Assembly (NCBI GenBank): GCA_024762625.1
Contig: JANTHA010000119.1
Span: forward strand, 1-6,652
Source of the DNA: Thiotrichaceae bacterium
GTDB lineage: Bacteria; Pseudomonadota; Gammaproteobacteria; Thiotrichales; Thiotrichaceae
Length of the DNA: 6,652 bases
Reading direction: 5' to 3'
Part shown: positions 1-6,652 of the stretch, piece after piece
How the letters are laid out: every line of letters starts with the position of its first letter
Position numbering within the stretch: position 1 is the stretch's first letter
Program-made: the position numbers and the translations under genes
The notes under the pieces: model-generated
Seen by the model: only the letters and a program-made list of their open reading frames with translations
Told to the model about the DNA's origin: nothing
The model's database searches: none

Positions 1-425
1 AATTGATTAATTTTCAGAAGGCCAAGCGACGGCTTGCGCTCGTGGTTGACGAATATGGCGAAATTCAGGGATTGGTGACGCTCCAGGATATTCTGGAGGA
101 AATTGTTGGCGAATTTACCAGCTCTCCTTCCAATCTTGAAGTTAATGCGGTCATCAAGCAAGATGGTTCAATCTGGGTTGATGGGGCCATGCACATCCGC
201 GAACTTAACCGGCAATTCAAGCTTGATTTACCCACCGATGGCCCCAAAACCATCAACGGACTGATGCTCGAACACTTGCAATCCATTCCAACGCCTGGCA
301 CCACAAGCCTGATTAATGGTTACCCCATGGAAGTCCGGAAAACCCGCAACAATGCAATCAAAACGCTAATTATCTATCCAAAAATCAAACAGGACAGCAA
401 TTCACCCAAGGATAACGACAATTAA
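1..425 (+). CDS. HlyC/CorC family (CorB/YfjD-like) CBS-domain membrane protein, 3' end only
   Basis: This is the C-terminal part of a DUF21-CBS-CorC_HlyC protein; the reading frame is open at the left edge, so the N-terminal membrane domain and most of the CBS pair lie outside. About 140 residues are visible, against roughly 420-430 for the family. The TTG at base 3 is an internal Leu codon, not a start, because the homologous E. coli YfjD sequence continues through it. Visible residues 9-40 hold the end of the second CBS motif, with VVDEYGEIQGLVTLQDILEE followed by IVGEF, a family hallmark. Residues about 45-128 match the CorC_HlyC domain, with DGSIWVDGAMHIRELN, then TINGLMLE and IPTPG. Family knowledge: inner-membrane proteins linked to magnesium/cobalt transport or efflux, with a cytosolic nucleotide-binding CBS pair. 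The old 'hemolysin' label is probably misleading. The last 12 or so residues are polar and likely disordered. radA starts 31 bp after the stop, which suggests co-transcription. Family assignment is firm; the transported ion is inferred. Confidence 0.9.
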   Translation, partial: LINFQKAKRRLALVVDEYGEIQGLVTLQDILEEIVGEFTSSPSNLEVNAVIKQDGSIWVDGAMHIRELNRQFKLDLPTDGPKTINGLMLEHLQSIPTPGTTSLINGYPMEVRKTRNNAIKTLIIYPKIKQDSNSPKDNDN

Positions 426-456
426 CACAGCTTGAATTCAGGTGGCGTAAAAAAAC

Positions 457-1827
457 ATGGCGAAAATAAAAACACAATTTAGTTGCACCAGTTGCGGCGC
501 AATTCACAGCAAATGGAGCGGTCAATGCAATGAATGCGGCACATGGAACACTCTGGAAGAATCGTTGGCTCAAAGCGCGCAAAAATCATCAAAAGCCGTT
601 CAATCCAGTCGTTTTCAAAGCTATTCCGGCGAAATAAGCCAGATTAAGTCCGTCCATGAAATAAACCTGAAACAGGTTCCACGAACAGCGACTGGCCTAT
701 CCGAGTTAGACCGGGTGCTGGGGGGAGGACTGGTTCAAGGATCGGTGACGCTCATTGGCGGCGATCCCGGCATCGGAAAATCCACGATACTGATCCAGAC
801 GCTTTCCAGTCTGGAACATTTGCGCACGCTGTATGTGACGGGCGAGGAATCACTGCAGCAGGTTTCCATGCGCGCCAAACGGCTGGAGTTGAATACGGAG
901 CCACTACGGCTACTTACTGAAACCTGCGTTGAACGCATTATCGAACACGCCAGCATGGAAAAGCCTGATGTTATGGTGATTGATTCAATCCAGACCATTC
1001 ACACCGAAGAACTCAACTCCGCCCCAGGCTCCGTAGGACAGGTGCGAGAAGCCACGGCTCGACTGACCCGCTTCGCCAAGCAAACCAATACCTCGTTGTT
1101 TATTGCTGGCCATGTTACCAAAGAAGGAACGCTGGCCGGGCCGCGCGTGCTGGAGCACATGGTGGATACTGTGCTCTATTTTGAAGGCGATCCTGGCGGA
1201 CGTTACCGTATCCTGCGAGCCGTCAAAAACCGCTTTGGCGCCGTCAACGAACTGGGCGTATTCGCCATGACCGACAAGGGCTTGATCGGCGTAAGCAACC
1301 CATCCGCTATTTTTCTCTCCCGGCATGAAACGCCGGTTCCGGGCAGCATTATCATGGTCACTCGCGAAGGCACCCGCCCACTGCTGGTAGAAGTTCAGGC
1401 GCTGGTGGACGACAGCCACGGCCAACAGGCGCGCCGCGTGGTATTGGGACTGGAACAAAACCGCATCGCCATGCTGCTCGCGGTATTGCACCGCCATGGC
1501 GGCATTTCAATGTTTGACCAGGATGTCTTCGTCAATGTCGTAGGCGGCATGAAAATATCAGAAACAGCAGCTGACCTGCCCTTGATCCTGGCGGCGCTAT
1601 CCAGTTTTAGAAGCAAGCCTCACCCGGCTGACTTGATCGTCTTTGGCGAAGTCGGGTTGGCGGGTGAAATCCGCCCGGTGCCGAACGGCGAAGAACGGCT
1701 CAAGGAAGCCTTTAAACATGGCTTCAAACGCGCCATCATCCCAAAGGGAAATAAGCCGCGCAAAAAAATTCCCGGCATGAAGATCATGAGCGCACAGCGA
1801 CTGGAGGAAGCCTTGCAGTTTCTTTGA
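457..1827 (+). CDS. radA: DNA repair protein RadA (recombination branch-migration ATPase)
   Basis: RadA is a RecA-related hexameric ATPase that promotes branch migration and processing of recombination intermediates alongside RecA, in the cytoplasm. The 456 residues match the usual length (about 460 in E. coli). An N-terminal C4 zinc finger has Cys10, Cys13, Cys24 and Cys27. The ATPase core has a Walker A motif GDPGIGKST at residues 102-110 (Lys108) and a Walker B-type VMVIDS ending at Asp176. The RadA-specific KNRFG motif is at residues 257-261. From about residue 285 to the end lies the Lon-protease-like domain, which keeps the DVFVNVVGG and FGEVGLAGEIRPV signatures. At the position of Lon's catalytic serine the sequence reads ETAADLP, so no protease activity is expected, as is normal for RadA. 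The ATG at 457 is chosen because the zinc finger follows at once and an AGGTGG ribosome-binding site lies at 440-445, a rather long 11 bases upstream. Nothing looks broken. It is probably expressed with the CorB-like gene. Confidence 0.98.
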   Translation: MAKIKTQFSCTSCGAIHSKWSGQCNECGTWNTLEESLAQSAQKSSKAVQSSRFQSYSGEISQIKSVHEINLKQVPRTATGLSELDRVLGGGLVQGSVTLIGGDPGIGKSTILIQTLSSLEHLRTLYVTGEESLQQVSMRAKRLELNTEPLRLLTETCVERIIEHASMEKPDVMVIDSIQTIHTEELNSAPGSVGQVREATARLTRFAKQTNTSLFIAGHVTKEGTLAGPRVLEHMVDTVLYFEGDPGGRYRILRAVKNRFGAVNELGVFAMTDKGLIGVSNPSAIFLSRHETPVPGSIIMVTREGTRPLLVEVQALVDDSHGQQARRVVLGLEQNRIAMLLAVLHRHGGISMFDQDVFVNVVGGMKISETAADLPLILAALSSFRSKPHPADLIVFGEVGLAGEIRPVPNGEERLKEAFKHGFKRAIIPKGNKPRKKIPGMKIMSAQRLEEALQFL

Positions 1828-1864
1828 TTCGAGTTGGCTGAAATACCAGGCCGGATTAGGCTCC

Positions 1865-1889
1865 TTTGCACTCAGGAATATGCTACAAT
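1865..1889 (+). promoter_or_regulatory. Predicted sigma-70 extended -10 promoter for the beta-helix lipoprotein gene
   Basis: In the 108-bp gap after radA, TGCTACAAT at 1881-1889 gives a TG-N extended -10 element followed by TACAAT (5 of 6 matches to TATAAT). The best -35-like hexamer, TTTGCA at 1865-1870, matches 4 of 6 but sits only 13 bases upstream, which is too close. Recognition would therefore rely on the extended -10. Transcription would begin near 1896, leaving a leader of about 40 bases before the ATG at 1936. The stretch just downstream is A/T-rich, which helps melting. I found no convincing rho-independent terminator between radA and this site, so read-through from radA is also possible. 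Confidence 0.5.
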
Positions 1890-1935
1890 ACGTTCCAAAA
1901 TAAAAATTAGCCAGAATTGATACAGTGGGGAATCT

Positions 1936-3342
1936 ATGAAAATCGCGACTCTTTTTACTTTACTCTTTGCGCTAACCTTATTAAGCGCCTGCAAGCAACT
2001 TGAACGTCTTGCCAATGAAATCACCGGCGCTGCCGTTGATTACGCCGACCCATTACCAGAAAGAACCTCAAAAGCATCGGATCCGGATAGGGTGTTGCCG
2101 CCCAATCCTGCGGGCTGCCCAGATTGGCGAAAAGACGAAACCATCGAAATAAACCAGAGTTTAACATTGCCCAAGGGTTGTAAATACGACCGCGTCAGTC
2201 TATTTGTAAACGGCTCTAATATAACCTTTGACTGCAACGGTCTGGTGTTAAATGGACTTGACAGAGAATACAGACAAGCCGTCGACGCACCCTATTCCGT
2301 AGAAAATGCGCCGCTTGATGTTGGCATCAAGGTCTATTCCAATCAAGGCAATGTCACTATCAAAAACTGCAATGTAAGAAATTTTGTGCGCGGCATACGC
2401 ATCCTGACCCGCGGCCTGACCCCCGAACGCATCAATAATCTAAAAAACAATATCAACGTGGCACAAACAGAAAACGAAGTACGCGCCCTTTCTCCCCAAA
2501 ACATCCGGGTGGAAAACAGTAATATTCTTTATAACCACAAAGACGGCGTTTTCGTGGGACGCTTCATCACCGGTTTCACACTGGATAATTCAACCGTTAA
2601 ATACACCGGCGCCGTGGGCGTCTATCTTGATTCGGGCTCACAGAACAATACCATCAAAAATTCCACCATTGCACAAAATGGGCACTCCGACTACAACGCA
2701 AGTAAACGGGTCAGAACCCGTAAACTGGCGAATGACTCACGCGAAGGCATCGCTATTGACTCATCTGCAAAAAACATTATTACCGGTAATGTGTTTTCAA
2801 AGAATTCCGGCGGCGCGATTTTCATTTACAAAAACTGTAATGAACACGCCCAGAGAGAAAACCAGATCCCGCGCTATCAATCAGCTGATGACAACCTGAT
2901 TAGCCGCAACCAGTTTAATGACGAAAGCGTCGGCGTCTGGATTGCATCAAGGCAAAGCAAAAACCTGCACCCGCTGGAATGCGGCTCGCCGATCGTGGAT
3001 ACCGGCACCATACGTTATGGACCCGCCAGCGAACCCGCCAAATATTATGAAGATTTTGCAAAGCATAACCGGATAGAGAACAACACCTTTAACAATGCGC
3101 ATCATGGCGTCATTATTGAAGATGACAATAACATCGTTTTGAATAATATCTTTAATGGCTCGGCCGAATACGATATCAAGGTCGGCACCCAGTTCCGCAC
3201 CTTGAAACTGGCTCATCCGGTAACTGATACGCGCATTGAAAACAATCAGTTCCTGACCCGAACCAGCACGCATATCAAGCAAACCTACAACCCGGCAAAC
3301 ACGCTGATCAATAATAATACACCGTCAAGTGTGAACAACTGA
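1936..3342 (+). CDS. Predicted outer-membrane lipoprotein with right-handed parallel beta-helix (pectin-lyase-like fold)
   Basis: No specific function is recognised. Residues 1-18 form a lipoprotein signal peptide ending in the lipobox LSAC, with Cys19 as the lipidated residue. The next residue is Lys rather than Asp, which by the Lol rule favours the outer membrane. A proline-rich polar linker (about 35-65) follows. From about residue 85 to 460 come repeated beta-helix coils of the type N-x-I-x-N-N-x-F/I, for example NVTIKNCNV (139-147), NIRVENSNI (189-197), NTIKNSTI (238-245), NRIENNTF (378-385) and TRIENNQF (432-439). These resemble the PbH1/NosD repeats of carbohydrate-active beta-helix proteins. 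Long loops interrupt the ladder at about 158-188, 250-270, 299-318 and 338-377. Six Cys in the mature domain (61, 82, 100, 145, 301, 349) could form disulfides in the periplasm. The start has a GGGGA ribosome-binding site at 1927-1931, 4 bases away. Polysaccharide binding or modification (lyase or epimerase) is a guess from the fold; I see no alginate-epimerase DPHD motif. Confidence 0.85.
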   Translation: MKIATLFTLLFALTLLSACKQLERLANEITGAAVDYADPLPERTSKASDPDRVLPPNPAGCPDWRKDETIEINQSLTLPKGCKYDRVSLFVNGSNITFDCNGLVLNGLDREYRQAVDAPYSVENAPLDVGIKVYSNQGNVTIKNCNVRNFVRGIRILTRGLTPERINNLKNNINVAQTENEVRALSPQNIRVENSNILYNHKDGVFVGRFITGFTLDNSTVKYTGAVGVYLDSGSQNNTIKNSTIAQNGHSDYNASKRVRTRKLANDSREGIAIDSSAKNIITGNVFSKNSGGAIFIYKNCNEHAQRENQIPRYQSADDNLISRNQFNDESVGVWIASRQSKNLHPLECGSPIVDTGTIRYGPASEPAKYYEDFAKHNRIENNTFNNAHHGVIIEDDNNIVLNNIFNGSAEYDIKVGTQFRTLKLAHPVTDTRIENNQFLTRTSTHIKQTYNPANTLINNNTPSSVNN

Positions 3343-3411
3343 TATAGCCATTGAACTGGCAAATAAGGCGGCAAACCAGGCACCCTGAACAAACTAAGAC
3401 CTGAGAATGAA

Positions 3412-3442
3412 ATGGCATTGAATAGAGCTTCACGGTTATACT
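3412..3442 (+). promoter_or_regulatory. Weak candidate promoter for glnD in the 130-bp gap 3343-3472
   Basis: The gap between the beta-helix gene and glnD contains TATACT at 3437-3442 (5 of 6 matches to the -10 consensus). The best -35-like hexamer, ATGGCA at 3412-3417, matches 4 of 6 and lies 19 bases away, which is near the upper limit. There is no TG extension. The 5' leader would be about 25 bases. The gap contains no ORF and no stable hairpin followed by a T-run that would end the upstream transcript, so glnD may be read from this site, from the lipoprotein promoter, or both. Confidence 0.3.
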
Positions 3443-3472
3443 GGATAGTCCGGACACTCCAGATTAAACAAC

Positions 3473-6163
3473 ATGATTTCTATCAAGAAAGCACTCAGAG
3501 ACAATAACGAAAAACTACAACAGGAATTTCAACAGGGCGCCGATATTGCCAGTTTACTGAAAAAACGCAGTGAACTCATTGACAAGATCCTGATAGAACT
3601 TTGGCAAGAACATGAATCGTCCGATATCGCCTTAGTCGCTGTCGGCGGTTATGGGCGTAAGGAAATGCACCCGGCCTCGGATGTGGATTTGCTGATATTG
3701 CTTAACAATGAGCCTGATATGGTTGTGGAAGAACAACTCACTGGTTTCGTCGCCACACTATGGGACCTGGGTCTTGAAATTGGTCATAGCGTCAGGACAT
3801 TTAACGAATGCATTGATGAAGCGCGGGGCGACCTGACCGTCATCACCAACCTGATTGAATCGCGTTTTCTATGCGGCAACCAGATGCTTTTTGACCGGCT
3901 CCATGAACATATCTCAACACAAAGAGCCGATGGCGAAGTGATCTGGCCCAGTCGGGAATTTTTCCTAGCCAAGATGGAAGAACAGAAACAACGCTATAAA
4001 CGCTATGGCGACACCGCTTATCGGGTTGAACCCAACCTCAAAGACGGGCCTGGGGGATTGCGCGATATTCAGATGATTGGCTGGATTGCACTGCGTGAGC
4101 TTGGCATCCATTCCTTCGAAGAACTTGGACAACATGACCTGCTTGATCAAGAAGAATTCAGCGCGCTTAAAGAGGCGCGCGATTTTCTCTGGAAAGTGCG
4201 GTTTAGCCTGCATCAACTTGCTAACCGCAAAGAAGACCGCCTGCTGTTTGATTACCAGCGCAAGTTAGCGAAAAGCCTCGGCTACAGCAATGACGATGAA
4301 CACGATAATCGCGATGGCACAAATAAAAACAATCCCAATCAGTGCATTGAATCTTTCATGCAGCATTATTACCGTAGCATTACCGAACTGGAGCGCCTCA
4401 ATGAAATGGTGCTGGGCCTTCTTCGGGAACAAATACTGCATACTGATAAAATCAAACCCATTCCCATTAACGCAAATTACCAGCAACGGGATGGTTATCT
4501 GGAGCTTACAAAAAAAGACCTGTTTGAAACACATCCTCATACCCTGCTGGAAGTATTCTACGTCATGCAGACGCACCCGGAACTCAAGGGTTTAACACCG
4601 GAAACACTGCGCGAACTTAAACATAATTTATACCGGATAGATGATACATTTCGCAATAATACGCATCATAAACAGATTTTCATGAACATCATATCCGAAT
4701 CACGGGGCATTACCTTCGCCTTGCGCAGAATGAATCGTTATGGCGTGTTGGCCGCCTATATTCCCGCCTTTGAGAATATTGTTGGGCGTATGCAATATGA
4801 CCTGTTCCACGCCTACACGGTCGATGAGCATACACTTAACGTGATTCGCAATACCCGTCGGTTAAGCACCCCAGAAGGCGCACAGGAACTCCCTATGTGC
4901 AGCCAGATATTCAGCACCTTGCAAAAACCGGCAATTTTGTATCTCGCCGCACTGTTCCACGACATCGCTAAAGGTCGCGGAGGAAGTCATTCCGAACTGG
5001 GAGCAATTGATGCGCTGGAATTTTGCATCTCACATGATATGAACAGACATGACGCAGAAAAAGTCAGCTGGCTGGTCAGACATCATCTGGAGATGAGCTC
5101 AATTGCACAACGCAAGGACATCAGCGACCCTGAAGTGATTCAGGCTTTTGCGGATAAGGTAGTTGTCCAGTCGCGACTGGATTATCTTTACCTGCTCACC
5201 ATCTGCGACATCAGGGGCACCAATCCGACCCTGCTCAATAGCTGGAAACACTCACTCTTAAAAGAGCTCTATCGCGCCACCAAAAAACAGCTGCAAAGCC
5301 GCTATTCCGCAAGCAAAAACAGTGAAGAACTTATTAAGGCAAAGAAATACGCCGTCAGCGAAAAACTACAAAAGAATTATAAAATTGACCAACAACGCAT
5401 TGAATCATTCTGGCAACGATTTGATGAAAGTTATATATTACAAAACACCGTGGAATCACTGCTTTGGCAAATGAGCGAGATAATCAGGCACGAACAATCC
5501 GGAAGTCAGCAAGCTCTAATCCGCATCAACCTGGATGATCATAACAATAGCTCAATGCTACTCATTTACGCCAAAGATGAGAAAAACCTGTTCATAAAAA
5601 TAACCTCGGCGCTTGAACAACAACAACTGAATATTGTGGCTGCGCGCATCTGCTCATCCCATGATGGTTACATTCTGGATACACTGAACATACTGGATGC
5701 AAACAATGAGCTGCTTAGCCGGCGAGAAGACCAGGATCAGCTGATTGCCGCCCTACAAAACAATCTGGACTCCAGCAACGTGTCTGTTGACTTCAAGCAT
5801 CTCAGAACGCCGCGTCAATTAAAGCATTTTGACACGCCAACCCAGGTTAATTTTGAACAGGATAACAAAAAACAGGAAACCATTATCACCATTCTTAGCG
5901 CCGACAGACCTGGCCTGCTGACTCGAATCAGTCAGGTCTTTGTTGAGCAAAATCTGTCTATACATGACGCAAAAATAGCCACGCTTGGCGAAATTGCCGA
6001 GGATATTTTCCATGTCACAGAGCTTATCGAAGGGAGCGAAGGGAGCGAAGGGAACAAGGAAATGATTCTTGATGAGCACAGGCAGCAAGAAATTCGTCAG
6101 GCTATCACACAAAAACTTCCGGCGAATCCTGAGTCCGCCTTAGACGTTAAATTCACTATCTAA
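3473..6163 (+). CDS. glnD: Bifunctional [protein-PII] uridylyltransferase / uridylyl-removing enzyme GlnD
   Basis: GlnD is the cytosolic glutamine sensor of the nitrogen cascade. It uridylylates PII proteins (GlnB/GlnK) when glutamine is low and removes UMP when it is high, thereby controlling glutamine synthetase and NtrBC. At 896 residues it matches the E. coli enzyme (890). The nucleotidyltransferase motif GGYGR (58-62) is followed by SDVDLL with the metal-binding Asp70 and Asp72. A linker region (about 170-330) includes a conserved EPNLKDGPGGLRDIQ stretch. The HD phosphohydrolase domain has His453, His496-Asp497 and a distal Asp579. ACT domain 1 spans about 693-770 and ACT domain 2 about 803-885, so glutamine sensing should be intact. 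The ATG at 3473 is the first possible start after an in-frame stop at 3446-3448, yet no Shine-Dalgarno sequence precedes it. Two oddities are an Asn/Asp-rich insert at 273-290 and an EGS-EGS-EGN tandem run at 853-861. In enterics glnD neighbours map; here it does not on its upstream side. Confidence 0.98.
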   Translation: MISIKKALRDNNEKLQQEFQQGADIASLLKKRSELIDKILIELWQEHESSDIALVAVGGYGRKEMHPASDVDLLILLNNEPDMVVEEQLTGFVATLWDLGLEIGHSVRTFNECIDEARGDLTVITNLIESRFLCGNQMLFDRLHEHISTQRADGEVIWPSREFFLAKMEEQKQRYKRYGDTAYRVEPNLKDGPGGLRDIQMIGWIALRELGIHSFEELGQHDLLDQEEFSALKEARDFLWKVRFSLHQLANRKEDRLLFDYQRKLAKSLGYSNDDEHDNRDGTNKNNPNQCIESFMQHYYRSITELERLNEMVLGLLREQILHTDKIKPIPINANYQQRDGYLELTKKDLFETHPHTLLEVFYVMQTHPELKGLTPETLRELKHNLYRIDDTFRNNTHHKQIFMNIISESRGITFALRRMNRYGVLAAYIPAFENIVGRMQYDLFHAYTVDEHTLNVIRNTRRLSTPEGAQELPMCSQIFSTLQKPAILYLAALFHDIAKGRGGSHSELGAIDALEFCISHDMNRHDAEKVSWLVRHHLEMSSIAQRKDISDPEVIQAFADKVVVQSRLDYLYLLTICDIRGTNPTLLNSWKHSLLKELYRATKKQLQSRYSASKNSEELIKAKKYAVSEKLQKNYKIDQQRIESFWQRFDESYILQNTVESLLWQMSEIIRHEQSGSQQALIRINLDDHNNSSMLLIYAKDEKNLFIKITSALEQQQLNIVAARICSSHDGYILDTLNILDANNELLSRREDQDQLIAALQNNLDSSNVSVDFKHLRTPRQLKHFDTPTQVNFEQDNKKQETIITILSADRPGLLTRISQVFVEQNLSIHDAKIATLGEIAEDIFHVTELIEGSEGSEGNKEMILDEHRQQEIRQAITQKLPANPESALDVKFTI
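6029..6055 (+). repeat. Three tandem 9-bp units inside glnD (ACT domain 2)
   Basis: The unit GAAGGGAGC occurs twice exactly, at 6029-6037 and 6038-6046. A third copy at 6047-6055 ends in AAC instead of AGC. The units are in frame and encode EGS, EGS, EGN at residues 853-861. They lie in a surface loop near the C-terminal end of the second ACT domain. A 9-bp period preserves the frame, so copy-number change by slippage would alter loop length without breaking the gene. Confidence 0.9.
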
Positions 6164-6181
6164 TCAGTATTGCCCAAGCTC

Positions 6182-6652
6182 TCATTTGCGCGTCAGATCA
6201 TTCGCCAGCGAATATTTTGAATCGCCTATATCGGCCAGCGTATTGCCCTCTTCCAGTATGCTTAATGGATGATATCTGGCGTCATCCTCGAATTTTTTAT
6301 CTTTTTCCCAGCCAATATCAGAAGAATCAAGATCATTCCAGAACTTATTTGAAGTAATATCGTAACTAAAAGCAACCCGATGAATATTTTTTGTGACGGT
6401 TCGCCCGGATAAATCATCGGCGACACCTCCAAACAAATATTGACTCGCTTCACCGACAGATGAATTCTTTAAATGTTGATGATGCCGTTTTAATTGATAT
6501 TGCTCCTCTAACGAAGCTGATAAACCATAGCGCTGCGGCTGTAAATAGCGCTGCGGCTGTAAATAGCGCTGCGGCTGTGAAAAACCCTCCTGCTGGAACA
6601 CCTGATAAGACATCCTTTGATTGTCAGCATGATTAATGGAGACCTTATAACT
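6182..6652 (-). CDS. Uncharacterised protein with N-terminal QPQRYL tandem repeats, probably cut by the right edge
   Basis: I do not recognise this protein. The frame ends with TGA at 6182-6184 and contains no stop up to base 6652, so the gene may well continue beyond the window. The first in-frame ATG is at 6613, giving 143 residues, but AAAGG abuts that ATG with no spacing and cannot serve as its ribosome-binding site. A GTG four codons later (complement of 6599-6601) has AAGGA 11 bases upstream and is another option. Counting from the ATG, residues 13-30 are three hexapeptides QPQRYL, QPQRYL, QPQRYG. The rest is hydrophilic and rich in Asp, Lys and Ser, with no Cys, no membrane segment and no motif I can name; VAFSYDITSNKFWNDLDSSD is typical of its texture. 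No signal peptide is visible within the window. It converges on glnD with 18 bp between stop codons. Base composition looks more A/T-rich than radA by eye. That it is a real gene is likely but not certain. Confidence 0.55.
   Translation of the reverse strand, partial: SYKVSINHADNQRMSYQVFQQEGFSQPQRYLQPQRYLQPQRYGLSASLEEQYQLKRHHQHLKNSSVGEASQYLFGGVADDLSGRTVTKNIHRVAFSYDITSNKFWNDLDSSDIGWEKDKKFEDDARYHPLSILEEGNTLADIGDSKYSLANDLTRK
6527..6577. repeat. Three tandem 18-bp repeats (in-frame in the minus-strand ORF)
   Basis: The 15-base core ATAGCGCTGCGGCTG occurs three times, at 6527-6541, 6545-6559 and 6563-6577, separated by TAA on the plus strand. This gives a perfect 18-bp period over 51 bases. Read on the minus strand it encodes QPQRYL three times, the last Leu replaced by Gly. 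The identity between copies at every base, including third codon positions, indicates recent duplication rather than old protein repeats under selection. Confidence 0.95.

Noticed and set aside
985..1497. Minus-strand open frame of 170 codons opposite radA
   Set aside because: It lies entirely antisense to the conserved ATPase and Lon-like regions of radA, and its translation shows no recognisable domain. The opening is best explained by radA codon bias.
1828..1880. Terminator after radA
   Set aside because: The G/C-rich stretch around AGGCCGGATTAGGCTCCT does not form a stem longer than about four pairs and lacks a following T-run.
2947..3282. Minus-strand open frame of 111 codons opposite the beta-helix gene
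   Set aside because: It is antisense to clear beta-helix repeats with a consistent plus-strand frame; no ribosome-binding site or family signature supports it.
3357..3430. Possible sigma-54 promoters before glnD (TGGCA at 3357-3361 and 3413-3417)
   Set aside because: The required GG-N10-GC spacing is not met; the nearest GC pairs are 11 bases away in both cases, and the -12 half does not match TTGCA.
3443..3460. Imperfect palindrome GGATAGTCCGGACACTCC just before glnD
   Set aside because: The arms meet with no loop, two central pairs mismatch, and no T-run follows, so neither a terminator nor a clear operator is supported.
6164..6181. Bidirectional terminator between glnD and the convergent ORF
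   Set aside because: The gap is only 18 bases with no inverted repeat; I see no hairpin spanning the two stop codons.
6262..6453. 63-codon minus-strand frame inside the last ORF
   Set aside because: It is an out-of-frame shadow within the longer 6182-6652 minus-strand frame, rich in Ile/Leu without a motif or a ribosome-binding site.

Overview
The window looks like chromosomal DNA from a Gram-negative proteobacterium, most likely a gammaproteobacterium or possibly a betaproteobacterium. The RadA and GlnD proteins read closest, from memory, to those of gamma/betaproteobacteria. A lipoprotein with a clean lipobox fits an organism with an outer membrane. GC content looks moderate. I could not run a database search, so the genus is unknown.

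Layout from left to right: (1) The 3' end of a CorB/YfjD-type CBS-domain membrane protein (HlyC/CorC family) is cut by the left edge. (2) A complete radA follows 31 bp downstream on the same strand, so the two are probably co-transcribed. (3) A 108-bp gap carries a good extended -10 promoter and leads to a 468-residue predicted outer-membrane lipoprotein with a right-handed parallel beta-helix fold; its function is unknown. (4) A 130-bp gap with only weak regulatory signals precedes a complete glnD, the bifunctional PII uridylyltransferase/uridylyl-removing enzyme, with nucleotidyltransferase, HD and two ACT domains. (5) Eighteen bases after glnD, a convergent minus-strand ORF of unknown function begins at its stop codon. 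It stays open to the right edge and carries three tandem 18-bp repeats.

The genes do not form an obvious pathway. radA (recombination intermediate processing), glnD (nitrogen sensing) and the CorB-like protein (divalent cation homeostasis) are housekeeping genes. The beta-helix lipoprotein and the repeat-bearing minus-strand ORF are the accessory, uncharacterised elements. I see no mobile element, CRISPR array, tRNA or rRNA, and no convincing evidence of a new multi-gene system. The points most worth a second look are the beta-helix lipoprotein, the unknown repeat protein, and two in-frame short tandem repeats (9-bp in glnD, 18-bp in the minus-strand ORF) lying about 0.5 kb apart.
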